Assembly (NCBI GenBank): GCA_964518305.1
Contig: CAZFDK010000004.1
Coordinates: 46,708-110,707, forward strand
Length of the DNA stretch: 64,000 nt
Direction: 5' to 3'
Source of the DNA: Caribbeanibacter sp964518305
Lineage (GTDB): Bacteria; Gemmatimonadota; Gemmatimonadetes; Palauibacterales; Palauibacteraceae
The notes under the pieces were generated by a model that was not told the DNA's origin, made no database searches, and saw only the letters and a program-made list of their open reading frames with translations. Positions 9,063-17,330 of this stretch are shown here, piece after piece. Made by a program: the position numbers and the translations under genes. Position 1 is the first letter of the stretch. Every line of letters begins with the position of its first letter.

Positions 9063-9077
9063 GGGGACGCCTCCCCC
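9063..9077. promoter_or_regulatory. GGGGA-N4-TCCCC palindrome upstream of the permease/dodecin pair
   Basis: GGGGA (9063-9067) and TCCCC (9072-9076), continuing to CAC, lie between the permease (minus) and dodecin (plus) genes. A second, partial copy GGAGA-CG-TCCCC is at 9089-9100. On the minus strand this G-run could instead act as a ribosome binding site for the permease, so the operator reading is tentative. Confidence 0.35.
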
Positions 9078-9212
9078 ACTCGCGGCGAGGAGACGTCCCC
9101 GACATCGCGACGTCCCGCGTTCGTCCACCCTTCAGGCTGCACAGGTGAGCAGTGACGGCAGCCGATTGCGCCGGCACGCGCCGCAGTCTCTACCCGAACC
9201 GGGAGCAGCACC

Positions 9213-9425
9213 ATGACCAGCATCGCAAAGTGCATCGAGATCATAAGCGAATCGGAGGACAGCTTCGACGACGCCGTCGACAACGCCGTCGCGGAGGCGT
9301 CGAAGACGGTGAGCAACATCAAGTCGCTCTGGGTCGAGAATATGAGCGTGACGGTCGAGGACGAGGAGATCCAGAAGTACCGGGTGAACGCCAAGGTCAC
9401 GTTCCTGGTCGAGGGCCACGAGTGA
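9213..9425 (+). CDS. Dodecin family flavin-binding protein
   Basis: 70 residues, a typical dodecin length. The sequence follows the family closely: KCIEIISESEDSFDDAVDNAV, then EASKTVSNIKSLWVENMSV, and KYRVNAKVTFLVE at the end. Dodecins form hollow dodecamers that store or buffer flavins (riboflavin, FMN, FAD) or CoA. The flavin-stacking Trp is present at about residue 38 (SLWVEN). Its stop overlaps the GTG start of the phosphoribosyltransferase gene. Flavin buffering would suit a low-oxygen stress set. Confidence 0.93.
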   Translation: MTSIAKCIEIISESEDSFDDAVDNAVAEASKTVSNIKSLWVENMSVTVEDEEIQKYRVNAKVTFLVEGHE

Positions 9426-10135
9426 GGGCCGGTCCCGGATCGGACACCAGCGGGAGTTCCGGGGACGCAGAACCGTTCGGGGATCGCGTCGAAGCCGGGC
9501 GACAGCTCGGCCGCCGCCTGCGGGAGGAGTACGGAGAGCGCGGCGACCTGCTGGTACTGGGGCTACCCCGGGGGGGCGTGCCCGTGGCACGGGAGGTGGC
9601 CCGGGCCCTCGGCGCGCCCCTGGACGTGCTCGTGGTCCGCAAGCTCGGCGTGCCGAGCCAGCCGGAGCTGGCGTTCGGAGCCATCGCAACGGGCGGGGAG
9701 CGGTACCTGGATCGGGACATGGTCGGCAGGCTGGGGCTGTCCGGAGAACAGGTGGACGAAGTCGTCGCCCGGGAACGGGAGGAACTCCGCCGCAGGGAGG
9801 AGGAGTACCGTGGCGGCGCGGGTGATCTCCGAGTGGCGGGAAGGACGGTGCTCGTGGTCGACGACGGAGTGGCCACGGGGGCGACCCTGCAGGCCGCGCT
9901 CCGGGTCCTTCGAGAGGCCGACGCCGGGAGAGTCGTCGCCGCCGTGCCGGTGGCTCCCGCCGAATCCCTGGAGCAGCTGGAGGAGGACGCCGACGACGTG
10001 GTCTGTCTCCGCACGCCCGAGCCGTTCGTCGCCATCAGCCCGCACTACCGGAGCTTCCCGCAGACGACGGACGACGAGGTGCGCAGGCTCCTGGCGGAGA
10101 CGCCGGGAACGGCGGATCCGGGAAGCGAGCACTGA
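9422..10135 (+). CDS. Phosphoribosyltransferase family protein (Rv0571c N-domain type)
   Basis: 237 residues, GTG start overlapping the dodecin stop. The PRPP-binding loop VLVVDDGVATGATL is at about 143-156, preceded by GLPRGGVPVAREVARALGAPLDVLVVRKLGVP. This set of motifs is typical of the phosphoribosyltransferase domain found in M. tuberculosis Rv0571c and Rv2030c (DosR regulon), where it is joined to a hydrolase or erythromycin-esterase domain. In this window those partner domains are separate genes (17331-18026 and 33272-34720). The substrate base is unknown. Confidence 0.88.
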   Translation: MRAGPGSDTSGSSGDAEPFGDRVEAGRQLGRRLREEYGERGDLLVLGLPRGGVPVAREVARALGAPLDVLVVRKLGVPSQPELAFGAIATGGERYLDRDMVGRLGLSGEQVDEVVAREREELRRREEEYRGGAGDLRVAGRTVLVVDDGVATGATLQAALRVLREADAGRVVAAVPVAPAESLEQLEEDADDVVCLRTPEPFVAISPHYRSFPQTTDDEVRRLLAETPGTADPGSEH

Positions 10136-10142
10136 CAGCGGT

Positions 10143-10185
10143 GGGAGGCGTGATCCCGTGACCGTATCCCGACATGTTATACGGT
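10143..10185. promoter_or_regulatory. Inverted repeats in the otsA leader
   Basis: ACCGTAT (10161-10167) and ATACGGT (10179-10185) form a perfect 7-base inverted repeat with an 11-base spacer. Just upstream is GGGA-N7-TCCC (10143-10157), the same arrangement as in the glk/GH15 promoter. These lie in the gap before otsA and could be an operator or an mRNA hairpin; the function is inferred. Confidence 0.4.
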
Positions 10186-10242
10186 GGGCGGGACGTGACT
10201 GCTCGCCGACTCGCTGTTCCGCGATCGAACATCCCGCGTGAA

Positions 10243-11754
10243 ATGATGGTCGACGTTCCGGGCGATCGGCTGGTCGTGGCTTCGAACAGGTTGCCGATCG
10301 ACCTCGAGCGCACGGCGGACGGCGAATGGACCGCCGAGCCCGGGTCCGGCGGACTGGTCACCGCTCTCAGCCCGGTGCTGGAGCAGACCGCCGGCCTGTG
10401 GGTCGGGTGGCCGGGTACCGTATCGGCCGATCCGATCCCCGCGGTACGGCGGGCCCTGCAGCGTCTCTCGGAGCAGACCAGCTACGAGCTGGCTCCGGTC
10501 TGGATGAGCGAGCGGGAGCGGGACGCCTACTACTACGGGTTCTCGAACGAGGTCCTGTGGCCGCTGCTGCACGACCTCCAGGGCCGCTACCACTTCGACC
10601 CCGACTACTGGACGGCCTACCGGGACGTCAACAGACGGTTCGCGGAGACCCTGGCCGGCGTCCTGACGTCGGACGATTACCTCTGGGTGCACGACTACCA
10701 CCTGATGCGGGTCGCGGCCGAGCTCCGGGACATCGGCGTGTCGGCGCCGACGGGCTATTTCCTCCACACGTCGTTCCCCGCGCCGGACCTGTACGTCAAG
10801 CTACCGTGGCGATACGAGCTTCTCCAGTCTCTCCTCCAGTACGATCTCATCGGCTTCCAGACGCTCCGGGACCGCCAGAACTTCCTGGATTGTGTGCGGA
10901 AGTTCCTGCCCGGGACGGCCATAGAGGGCACCGGGTCGGTCGTGACGGGCCACCGGAACGAGCGGTCGGTGCGGGTCGGGGCGTTCCCCATAAGCATCGA
11001 TGTCGACGAGTTCGTGGACGTCGCCGGAAGCCGGGAAGTCGAGGAGCACAGGCAGCGCATCCGCCGGAATCTTCCCGATCGCGAGATCCTGCTGAGCGTC
11101 TCGCGACTCGACTACACCAAGGGAATACCGGAGCAGCTCGAGGCCTTCCGCGCCGCGCTGGAGCGCCACCCGGATCTCCGGGGCAGCGTGAGCCTGGTGG
11201 CGGTCGTCGTGCCGAGCCGGGAGGGAATTCCCGAGTACTCGGACCTGAAGTCGGACGTCGAGATCCTCGTCGGGGAGATAAACGGCCGCTTCGCCGAGGG
11301 AGGATGGGTGCCGGTGCACTACATGTATCGTTCGCTCTCCCGGCCCGAGCTCGTCGCCTACTACCGGAGCGCCGCCGCCATGCTCGTCGCCCCGCTCAAG
11401 GACGGGATGAACCTCGTGGCCAAGGAGTACTGCGCCGTCCAGGAGGAGGGGGAGGGCGCGCTCCTGTTGAGCGAATTCGCCGGAGCCGCCGCCCAGCTCC
11501 AGGACGGCGCGATCCTGGTGAACCCGTACGACGTGGTCCGGACCGCCGACGCCATCCACACGGCGCTGACCATGGACGCAGGCGAGCGCCGTCGGCGGAT
11601 GGGGCACCTGCGATCGGAGATCGAGGCGCAGGACATCTACTGGTGGGTCGAGAACTTCTTCCGGGCCGCAGGGGCCGACACCCTGGCGGGATTTCCCAGT
11701 CTCCGTGAGTACCGGCCCTGGGGCCGGGGCCGCATGGAGCCGCGGGGCGGTTGA
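10243..11754 (+). CDS. otsA: Trehalose-6-phosphate synthase (GT20)
   Basis: About 503 residues from ATG 10243; the frame stays open to 10174, and neither start has a strong ribosome binding site. The N-terminus RLVVASNRLPI and the GGLVTAL loop, then HDYHLM, SRLDYTKGIPEQLEAF and the nucleotide-sugar site PLKDGMNLVAKEY, give a complete GT20 enzyme. It joins glucose from UDP- or ADP-glucose to glucose-6-phosphate. The matching phosphatase OtsB lies 36 kb away beside GH65, so the window encodes both synthesis and turnover of trehalose, an osmolyte and desiccation protectant. Confidence 0.95.
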   Translation: MMVDVPGDRLVVASNRLPIDLERTADGEWTAEPGSGGLVTALSPVLEQTAGLWVGWPGTVSADPIPAVRRALQRLSEQTSYELAPVWMSERERDAYYYGFSNEVLWPLLHDLQGRYHFDPDYWTAYRDVNRRFAETLAGVLTSDDYLWVHDYHLMRVAAELRDIGVSAPTGYFLHTSFPAPDLYVKLPWRYELLQSLLQYDLIGFQTLRDRQNFLDCVRKFLPGTAIEGTGSVVTGHRNERSVRVGAFPISIDVDEFVDVAGSREVEEHRQRIRRNLPDREILLSVSRLDYTKGIPEQLEAFRAALERHPDLRGSVSLVAVVVPSREGIPEYSDLKSDVEILVGEINGRFAEGGWVPVHYMYRSLSRPELVAYYRSAAAMLVAPLKDGMNLVAKEYCAVQEEGEGALLLSEFAGAAAQLQDGAILVNPYDVVRTADAIHTALTMDAGERRRRMGHLRSEIEAQDIYWWVENFFRAAGADTLAGFPSLREYRPWGRGRMEPRGG

Positions 11755-11794
11755 CCCGTCGGAACGCGCCGTCCGAAGATCTCCCACAGGCCAC

Positions 11795-11811
11795 GGGGAG
11801 GGGTCCCCCAC
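11795..11811. promoter_or_regulatory. GGGGA-N4-TCCCC palindrome downstream of otsA
   Basis: GGGGA (11795-11799) and TCCCC (11804-11808), followed by CAC, sit in the 137-base gap between otsA and the next small gene. It may be an operator for the small gene or a terminator for otsA. Confidence 0.35.
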
Positions 11812-11891
11812 GGATCGTCAACGCCCGGAAGGGTATTCTTGGACGAGATCGCCAGGCGAGGGCCTTCAGCCACGGACGGAGGTGAACGAAG

Positions 11892-12119
11892 ATGAACATG
11901 TCGGACAAATCCCTGCTCTTCCTGGCCGGAGCGGGCCTGGGCGGGCTCCTCGGGGGATACCTGGTGCTGCGGAGGAATCGGGAGAAGATCGAGAGGGCGG
12001 CCCGCACGACGCGAGAGGTCGCGGATCAGGCGGAACGCGTGGCGGCGGCCCTGGAGCAGCTGAGCGCCGCCCTGGGCGTTCCGGAGGAAGCCGACGAGCT
12101 GGAGGAGGCGGAGGCCTGA
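11892..12119 (+). CDS. Small membrane-anchored coiled-coil protein
   Basis: 75 residues, preceded by a strong GGAGGTGA. It has one N-terminal membrane segment (about residues 8-26, Gly/Leu-rich), a basic patch (RRNREK), and a predicted amphipathic helix full of Ala/Glu ending in an acidic tail. It resembles generic envelope-stress small proteins of the YtxH type in layout, but no family is assigned. It is placed after otsA. Confidence 0.7.
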   Translation: MNMSDKSLLFLAGAGLGGLLGGYLVLRRNREKIERAARTTREVADQAERVAAALEQLSAALGVPEEADELEEAEA

Positions 12120-12131
12120 CGGCTCCGGGCA

Positions 12132-12150
12132 GCCGCCGTCCGTCGGCGGC
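12132..12150. terminator. GC hairpin between convergent genes
   Basis: GCCGCCG (12132-12138) pairs with CGGCGGC (12144-12150) over a 5-base loop, in the 47-base gap between the convergent small membrane protein and nitroreductase genes. It is well placed for a bidirectional terminator, although there is no long U-tract. Confidence 0.5.
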
Positions 12151-12166
12151 ACCTCTCTCCAGCGGC

Positions 12167-12913
12167 TCAGGGCCTGTGGCCGAGGGGCATGAGCCCCAGG
12201 GGAGCGTGATCGTCGGGGAGGGCCAGAACGTCCCGGACTCGCCCGTCGCGAAAGGCCCCGACCAGCACGGTGGCCAGGCCGAGGGCCTCGGCCTGCAGGT
12301 AGACGTTCTCGGCGGCGGCGCCGACTTCCATGTGTACATAGCGGTCTGCGCGACCGCCGTATCGACGCTCCGTGCGCTCGTAGACCGCGGCGATGACCAC
12401 GACCGCCGGTGCCGATCGAATCCAGCTCTGGTTCAGGGCCGCCCGCGCCAGCTCGCCCCGGTGGTCACCGTCCGTGGCACGCACGAGTTCGTGCCCGGCG
12501 GGCCGATACCGGTAGACTCCGCTCGTCAGTTCGCTCACCTCGCCTGCAGCGACGTACACCTCCAGGGGATAGAGGGCCCCGGCGGAGGGAGCGGCCCGGA
12601 GATCCCGTCGGGGCTCGGTGATGCCCTGGGCGGCCCACAGGATCTGGCCGAGGTCGTCCAGCGAGAGGGGCCGGTCGCCGTAGTCCCGCCGGGAGCGGCG
12701 ATCCTCGATCGCCGCTTCCGTGGACAGGTCTCCCGTCCGCTCCGGCTCGGGGAGCTCCACCACGTCACTTACCTCCTGAGCCGAGGCGGACCCGGGCACC
12801 GTCCAGGCGCACGCGAGCGCCGACGCCAAAGCCGCGCAGACAGCCGCGCCCCGCAGCGATCGATCAGCGAGCGGACGCGGTGCCGCTGCACGACGTTTGC
12901 CCTCCGCGGTCAT
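12167..12913 (-). CDS. Exported nitroreductase family protein (SagB/ThcOx-type)
   Basis: 248 residues with a basic N-terminus and a hydrophobic segment ending in SASA-QEV, i.e. a likely signal peptide cleaved after about residue 46. The mature part has the FMN-dependent nitroreductase layout: EAAIEDRRSRRDYGDRPLSLDDLGQILWAAQG, SAGALYPLEVYV, and GAAAENVYLQAEALGLATVLVGAF near the C-terminus. Nitroreductases of the same superfamily (Rv2032, Rv3127, Rv3131) are in the DosR set, but those are cytoplasmic. The substrate and the route by which flavin reaches an exported form are unknown. Confidence 0.85.
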   Translation of the reverse strand: MTAEGKRRAAAPRPLADRSLRGAAVCAALASALACAWTVPGSASAQEVSDVVELPEPERTGDLSTEAAIEDRRSRRDYGDRPLSLDDLGQILWAAQGITEPRRDLRAAPSAGALYPLEVYVAAGEVSELTSGVYRYRPAGHELVRATDGDHRGELARAALNQSWIRSAPAVVVIAAVYERTERRYGGRADRYVHMEVGAAAENVYLQAEALGLATVLVGAFRDGRVRDVLALPDDHAPLGLMPLGHRP

Positions 12914-13167
12914 CGCGAATCATCCTCGTCTGCGGCTCGTGATGGACATCCCGGCTCCGCCCCGGACGGCATGCGAGCACTCGGCCGGCGGTTTCCGACC
13001 ATGGAAGAGGCAATAGAAGAGGCACCGGGCAGATACACCGCAACGGTGTGCGAGGGCGAGCCGGGTCTCCGGCCGACCGGAAGCCGCGGCTGCAGCGGCG
13101 ACGGCGGGACCTCGAGATCCGAAGCGGACGCTGTGTCCGGGAGCCGATTCCGCAGGGAGGTCCAGTG
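12914..13167. other. Divergent intergenic region, nitroreductase / Usp
   Basis: 254 bases between divergent genes. No clear GGGGA-type palindrome or FNR-type box was seen. The stretch contains the ribosome binding site GGGAGG just before the Usp start and presumably both promoters. Confidence 0.3.
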
Positions 13168-14073
13168 ATGAGCTTTCTCTCCGAGTCAGGACCGATTCTC
13201 CATCCGACGGATTTCTCCGAGCCTGCGCTGGCCGCCCACCCGTACTCGGTCTACCTGGCGGGTCTGCTGGACGCCGATCTGCATCTCGTGCACGTAGAAG
13301 AGGACGGCGATGGGAGCGGCGATTCCGGCTTTCCCGTCCCGACCGGCACGTGGTCCGAGGTACGCGAGTGGCTCGTCGGAAGCGCTGCCGCACGGGGACG
13401 GGAGCCCGGAGAAGTGGAGGCTCCGGAGGTCCGGCGAGAGACCCTTCGCGGTGACGAGCCGGCAAACGTCATCCTCTCCTACGCGGCGGACGTGGGGGCG
13501 GGAGCCATCTGCGTGGGCACGCACGGTCGCGGCGGACTCGGTCGACTCGTGCTCGGAAGCGTCACCGAGGAGGTGATCCGAAAGGCGGGCTCTCCGGTGA
13601 TGACCGTCCGTCCGGAAATGCGCGGCTGGGGAGACAACGGTCCGCGCCGCTTCCTGGTCGGCGCCGACCTCTCCTCCATGATGAAGCCGGCCCTGGCCTG
13701 GGCGGGCGTGCTGGCGGCCGCGACAGGAGCGGATCTCACCGCCGCGTACGTCGTCACCAGTCATGCAGGGGCTGCGCAGCACGATCAGCTGCAGCAGATC
13801 CACGCTGCCTTCCGGGACCTGGACATCGAGGGGGTGGAGCTGGACGCGCAGCTCCTGGTCGGCGACCCGGAGGTCCAGATGCGAGACCTGGCGAAGGAGC
13901 AGCAGATGGACCTGGTCGTGACGGCGACCCACGGCCGGTCGGGGACGTCCCGGCTGGTGATCGGAAGCGTGACGGAGTCGCTCGTCCGGCGGGCGCCGTG
14001 TCCGGTGCTGAGCGTATCGGAGCCGCCGCCCGGTCTCCGTGGCCGTGCTCCGGAGGGGGACGTCGGCGCCTGA
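13168..14073 (+). CDS. Tandem universal stress protein
   Basis: 301 residues, ATG start with CAGGGAGGTCC upstream, made of two Usp domains. The first (residues about 8-147) carries the full ATP-binding pattern G-x2-G-x9-G-S in GTHGRGGLGRLVLGS. The second (about 158-290) has ATHGRSGTSRLVIGS, the same pattern with Ala in the first position. Two-domain ATP-binding Usps such as Rv2005c, Rv1996 and Rv2623 are DosR-regulon members linked to growth arrest. It precedes hsp20 on the same strand. Confidence 0.92.
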   Translation: MSFLSESGPILHPTDFSEPALAAHPYSVYLAGLLDADLHLVHVEEDGDGSGDSGFPVPTGTWSEVREWLVGSAAARGREPGEVEAPEVRRETLRGDEPANVILSYAADVGAGAICVGTHGRGGLGRLVLGSVTEEVIRKAGSPVMTVRPEMRGWGDNGPRRFLVGADLSSMMKPALAWAGVLAAATGADLTAAYVVTSHAGAAQHDQLQQIHAAFRDLDIEGVELDAQLLVGDPEVQMRDLAKEQQMDLVVTATHGRSGTSRLVIGSVTESLVRRAPCPVLSVSEPPPGLRGRAPEGDVGA

Positions 14074-14162
14074 GGTCCAGGGGCCGGCGGAGTCTATTCG
14101 GCGCCGACGCCCGCGATGCCGGTAAGGGCCGGTCAGGGGAGGTCGGTAGGAAGTATCACGAC

Positions 14163-14185
14163 GGTCGGAGGGGAAGATCCCGACC
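14163..14185. promoter_or_regulatory. GGTCGG...CCGACC palindrome with GGGGA-N3-TCCC core upstream of hsp20
   Basis: GGGGA (14170-14174), a 3-base spacer and TCCC (14178-14181) followed by GAC sit inside a larger inverted repeat (GGTCGG 14163-14168, CCGACC 14180-14185). It lies about 130 bases before the Hsp20 start. The core and its GAC extension match the site between the CBS and SDR genes at 56858. A regulator-binding role is inferred. Confidence 0.45.
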
Positions 14186-14316
14186 GATCCGGTGCACCAG
14201 GTCCGGACAGCCAGGCGGGGTGAAACGTGCTATCCTGAAATCGAACGATGCAGGGTAGCCCGACCGGCTCGCCCTTCCCTGCGAGACGACACGATCTCAT
14301 CACGAGGAGGAAAACC

Positions 14317-14760
14317 ATGTCCCCCCTGCTGTCCCGACGACGAGGCTTCGCCCCCTGGCGCGAGCTCGAGGACCTCGAGAACCGGCTGATGCGTCTCACC
14401 GGCGATTTCGGTGAGGGCGAGGCCGTGACGGCCTGGAGGCCGGCGGTCGACCTCACCGAGTCGGACGACGAGTTCCGTCTCACCGCCGAGTTCCCCGGCA
14501 TGTCGGCAGACGACATCGAGGTGGAGGTCCAGGAGGGCGACCTCATCATCCACGGCGAGAAGGAGATGGAGGAGGAGAAGGAAGAAGAGGACCTCCACGT
14601 CACGGAGCGATCCTACGGCGAGTTCTACCGCCGGTTCACGCTCCCCAGCTCCGTGGACGCCCGGAACATCAGCGCCGAGATGAAGGACGGCGTGCTCGAC
14701 GTGCGGCTGCCCAAGACCGAAAAGGAAGCCGGGCGCAAGATCCAGATCAGCGGAAGCTGA
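14317..14760 (+). CDS. Hsp20/alpha-crystallin small heat shock protein
   Basis: 147 residues, ATG start with AGGAGGAAAACC upstream. The alpha-crystallin domain spans about residues 42-140: WRPAVDLTESDDEFRLTAEFPGM at the start, then GELIIHGE-like and YGEFYRRFTLP, with the A-x-x-x-n-G-V-L-x-V/L signature as AEMKDGVLDVRLPK. A Glu-rich loop (KEMEEEKEEED) replaces the usual linker. It is an ATP-independent holdase. HspX (Rv2031c) of the DosR regulon is of this family. The gene leads directly into a MutM remnant and prs. Confidence 0.95.
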   Translation: MSPLLSRRRGFAPWRELEDLENRLMRLTGDFGEGEAVTAWRPAVDLTESDDEFRLTAEFPGMSADDIEVEVQEGDLIIHGEKEMEEEKEEEDLHVTERSYGEFYRRFTLPSSVDARNISAEMKDGVLDVRLPKTEKEAGRKIQISGS

Positions 14761-15267
14761 CTCCGGGCGGACGGCGAGGACCGCGTCCAGCAGTGGCTGC
14801 GCCTCCATTTCGGCATGACGGGGGCGCTCAGCTACTACCGGCTCGGAGGCGAGCCGGATCACACCCGGCTCCGGATCGACTTCGAGGACGGCTTTCACCT
14901 GGCGTTCCAGAACACCCGCAAGCTGGGGATGATCGACCTGCTGGAGGATCCGGACCGCTGGATACGCGAGGCGGGGCTCGGCCCCGATGCGTTGAGGGTG
15001 GGGCGGGAGCGCTTCCGGAGCCTGTTCGCCGGGAGGCGGGGACTGATCAAGAGCCTCCTCATGAACCAGCGAATCCTGGCCGGGCTGGGCAACGTGTACG
15101 CGGACGAGGTCCTCTTCCAGGCCCGCCTCCACCCCCGCACGCCGGCCGCGGATCTCGGGCGGGGAGTCCTGGACGACCTGCACGAGCTCACGGTGTGCAT
15201 TCTCGAGGCAGGCGTCCGGTCGCGGGCCGAGCCGGCCCGCCCGGAGCCCAACGACGAGGAGAGATGA
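14761..15267 (+). pseudogene. MutM/Fpg DNA glycosylase fragment (H2TH region only)
   Basis: Immediately after the Hsp20 stop the same frame continues with LRADGEDRVQQWLRLHFGMTG, which matches the end of the Fpg/Nei catalytic domain. It then runs through FQNTRKLGMIDLL, GRRGLIKSLLMNQRILAGLGNVYADEVLFQARLHP (the helix-two-turn-helix domain). The N-terminal PELPE catalytic proline part and the C-terminal zinc finger are both missing. The first ATG in the fragment is 14815. Either this is a decayed glycosylase or a small domesticated H2TH DNA-binding protein. Its stop overlaps the prs start (ATGA), so it may still be translated for coupling. Confidence 0.7.
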
Positions 15268-16283
15268 TGGACCGGAATCAGCAGGGCGGGCCGGCTCTGT
15301 TCTCGCTGGAGGCGAGCCGGGAGTTCGGCGAGTCCGTGGCCGAGCGCATCGGGATGGAGCTCGCAGAGCACGAGGAGCGATCCTTCGAGGACGGCGAGCA
15401 CAAGACCAGGCCCCTGGTCCACGTCCGCGACCGGGACGTCTATGTGGTCCAGTCCCTGTACGGGGAGCCGGGGGAGACGGTGAACGACAAGCTCTGCCGG
15501 CTCCTCTTCTTCCTCGGATCCCTGCGGGACGCGGGCGCCGGCCGTCTCACGGCGGTCCTCCCGTACCTCTGCTATGCGCGGAAGGACCGGAAGACCAAGC
15601 CCCGTGATCCGATCACGACCCGGTACGTGGCCGGCCTGCTCGAGTCCGTGGGCGTCGACCGGGTGGTCGCCCTGGACGTCCACAACATGGCGGCCTTCCA
15701 GAACGCGTACCGGAACCCCACGGTCCACCTGGAGGCCCGCCCCGTGCTGGCCGACCACTTCCTCGCCGAGGTCGGCCGGGACACCGACCTGACCGTGGTC
15801 TCCCCGGACGCCGGCGGTGCCAAGCGCGCCCAGGCCCTGCGGGAGACGCTGCAGGACCGCCTCGGCCGGGAGCTGCCGCTGGCCTTCCTCGAGAAGCGCA
15901 GGAGCTGGGGCCAGGTCTCCGGCGGGACCCTGGTCGGCGAGGTGGACGGAAGGGCGGCGCTGCTGCTGGACGACCTGGTGAGCACCGGCACCACCCTGGT
16001 CCGGGCGGCGCGGGCGTGCCGGGAGGCCGGCGCCCGTGAAGTCCGCGCGGCGGCCACGCACGGGCTCTTCGTCGGCGACGCCGAGGAGAGGCTGTCGGAC
16101 CCGGCCCTGGACAGCGTGGCCGTGACGGACTCCGTGCCGCCCTTTCGTCTCTCGGAGCGGTTCGTGGAACGCAGGCTCAGCGTGGTGAGCGTGGCGGGGC
16201 TGCTGGCCGAGACGGTGCGTCGGCTCCAGGCCGGGGAATCGGTCGTGGAGATCCAGGACCCCACGGACACGGCTCCGCGCTAG
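15264..16283 (+). CDS. prs: Ribose-phosphate pyrophosphokinase family protein
   Basis: 339 residues, ATG at 15264 overlapping the preceding stop; ATG 15267 is also possible. It makes PRPP from ribose-5-phosphate and ATP. YVVQSLYGEPGETVNDKLCRLLF, PYLCYARKDRKTKPRDPITTRYVAGLL, VSPDAGGAKRA and the PRPP loop LLLDDLVSTGTTL are all present. FEDGEHK near residue 42 matches the usual FxDGE. The sequence diverges from housekeeping Prs (C-terminal regulatory part differs), so it may be a second, stress-associated copy that feeds the phosphoribosyltransferase and nicotinate pathways in this window. Confidence 0.88.
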   Translation: MMDRNQQGGPALFSLEASREFGESVAERIGMELAEHEERSFEDGEHKTRPLVHVRDRDVYVVQSLYGEPGETVNDKLCRLLFFLGSLRDAGAGRLTAVLPYLCYARKDRKTKPRDPITTRYVAGLLESVGVDRVVALDVHNMAAFQNAYRNPTVHLEARPVLADHFLAEVGRDTDLTVVSPDAGGAKRAQALRETLQDRLGRELPLAFLEKRRSWGQVSGGTLVGEVDGRAALLLDDLVSTGTTLVRAARACREAGAREVRAAATHGLFVGDAEERLSDPALDSVAVTDSVPPFRLSERFVERRLSVVSVAGLLAETVRRLQAGESVVEIQDPTDTAPR

Positions 16284-16302
16284 GATCCGGGATCGACCTC
16301 CC

Positions 16303-17325
16303 TCAGAGCGGCATCTGGGCGGCGGCCAGATCCAGGTACTTCGTGGCGCGAGTGCGCCACGGCTCGAGGTCCGACACGCCGTCGTCCCGCACGTGCCAGA
16401 TGCTGAGCTTCGCCCGCAGGTAGGCCCGGTGGCTGCGGTAGAAGTCCACGAGCTCGGAGGGCGGGTCGTCTCCCGTCGCCGACCGATACTCCTCGAAGAA
16501 GGGAGTCGCCACTCCCGGTGAACCGAGCCGCCGACACTCCATGTCCAGGAAGGCCAGCTCGTCCGCCGGATCGACGATACGGAAGGCGCGGTTGAACTCG
16601 ATGCAGTCGATGAACACCGGATCGTCGCGGAGACACACGTGCTCGGGGCGCAGGTCGCCGTGTCCCTCCACGATGCGGGCGTCCCGGACCCGGGCCCGGA
16701 ACTCCTCCTCCCGGTCGACCGCCAGGAATCGGGCCAGCAGCCGCCCGACCTGCTCGGCGCGCGGGCGGGGCATCTCGTACTCCGGTCGGGTAAGCTCCCG
16801 CCGGTTCTCCTCCACCAGGGCCTGGAGCTGCTGGACGTATTCCTCGGGACCGACCGAAGCCGGAGGCTCGTCCCGGTAGAAGCGGGCCAGCCGGCGGGCG
16901 GCGGCCTGGAGATGATCCTCGTCCACCTCGCCGCGCTCAATCATCCGGTCCAGCATCCGCTCGCGGGGCAGCCGCTTCATGCGCGTGAGCCAGTCCATCG
17001 GTCGGCCGTCGCCGTCCAGCTCGAGCTCGCCGTCCCGGAGGGTGAGGGCCGAGACGCCGAGGTAGACGTCCGGCGCCAGACGCCGGTTGAGCCGAACCTC
17101 GGCGCGGCAGTCCTCCCGTCTCTTCTCGGCGGTGGAGAAATCGAGGAACTCGTAGCGGACGGGCTTCTTGAGCTTGTAGACCCGGTCTCCGGCCAGGAAG
17201 ACCCACGACATGTGGGTCTCGAGGCTCTCGACTCCGTCGACTTCACGCGGATAGCTCTCGGGTCGGTCCAGGAAGGCGACTTTCTCCTCGAGAGTGGGGG
17301 ATACCGTCGGCTCGGCCGGTGTCAT
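16303..17325 (-). CDS. Aminoglycoside phosphotransferase-like protein (Rv2004c N-domain type)
   Basis: 340 residues. The frame begins with SYPREVDGVESLETHMSWVFLAGDRVYKLKKPVRYEFLDFS, typical of the kinase-like N-domain of M. tuberculosis Rv2004c. The catalytic loop reads VEGHGDLRPEHVCL and the metal-binding segment FIDCIEFN, equivalent to the HxDxxxxN and DxD/DFG parts of choline/aminoglycoside kinases. Rv2004c carries an additional P-loop kinase domain that is absent here. The substrate is unknown. It starts 5 bases after the stop of the dienelactone hydrolase gene and ends the minus-strand run that starts at 19672. Confidence 0.85.
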   Translation of the reverse strand: MTPAEPTVSPTLEEKVAFLDRPESYPREVDGVESLETHMSWVFLAGDRVYKLKKPVRYEFLDFSTAEKRREDCRAEVRLNRRLAPDVYLGVSALTLRDGELELDGDGRPMDWLTRMKRLPRERMLDRMIERGEVDEDHLQAAARRLARFYRDEPPASVGPEEYVQQLQALVEENRRELTRPEYEMPRPRAEQVGRLLARFLAVDREEEFRARVRDARIVEGHGDLRPEHVCLRDDPVFIDCIEFNRAFRIVDPADELAFLDMECRRLGSPGVATPFFEEYRSATGDDPPSELVDFYRSHRAYLRAKLSIWHVRDDGVSDLEPWRTRATKYLDLAAAQMPL

Positions 17326-17330
17326 GGGGG

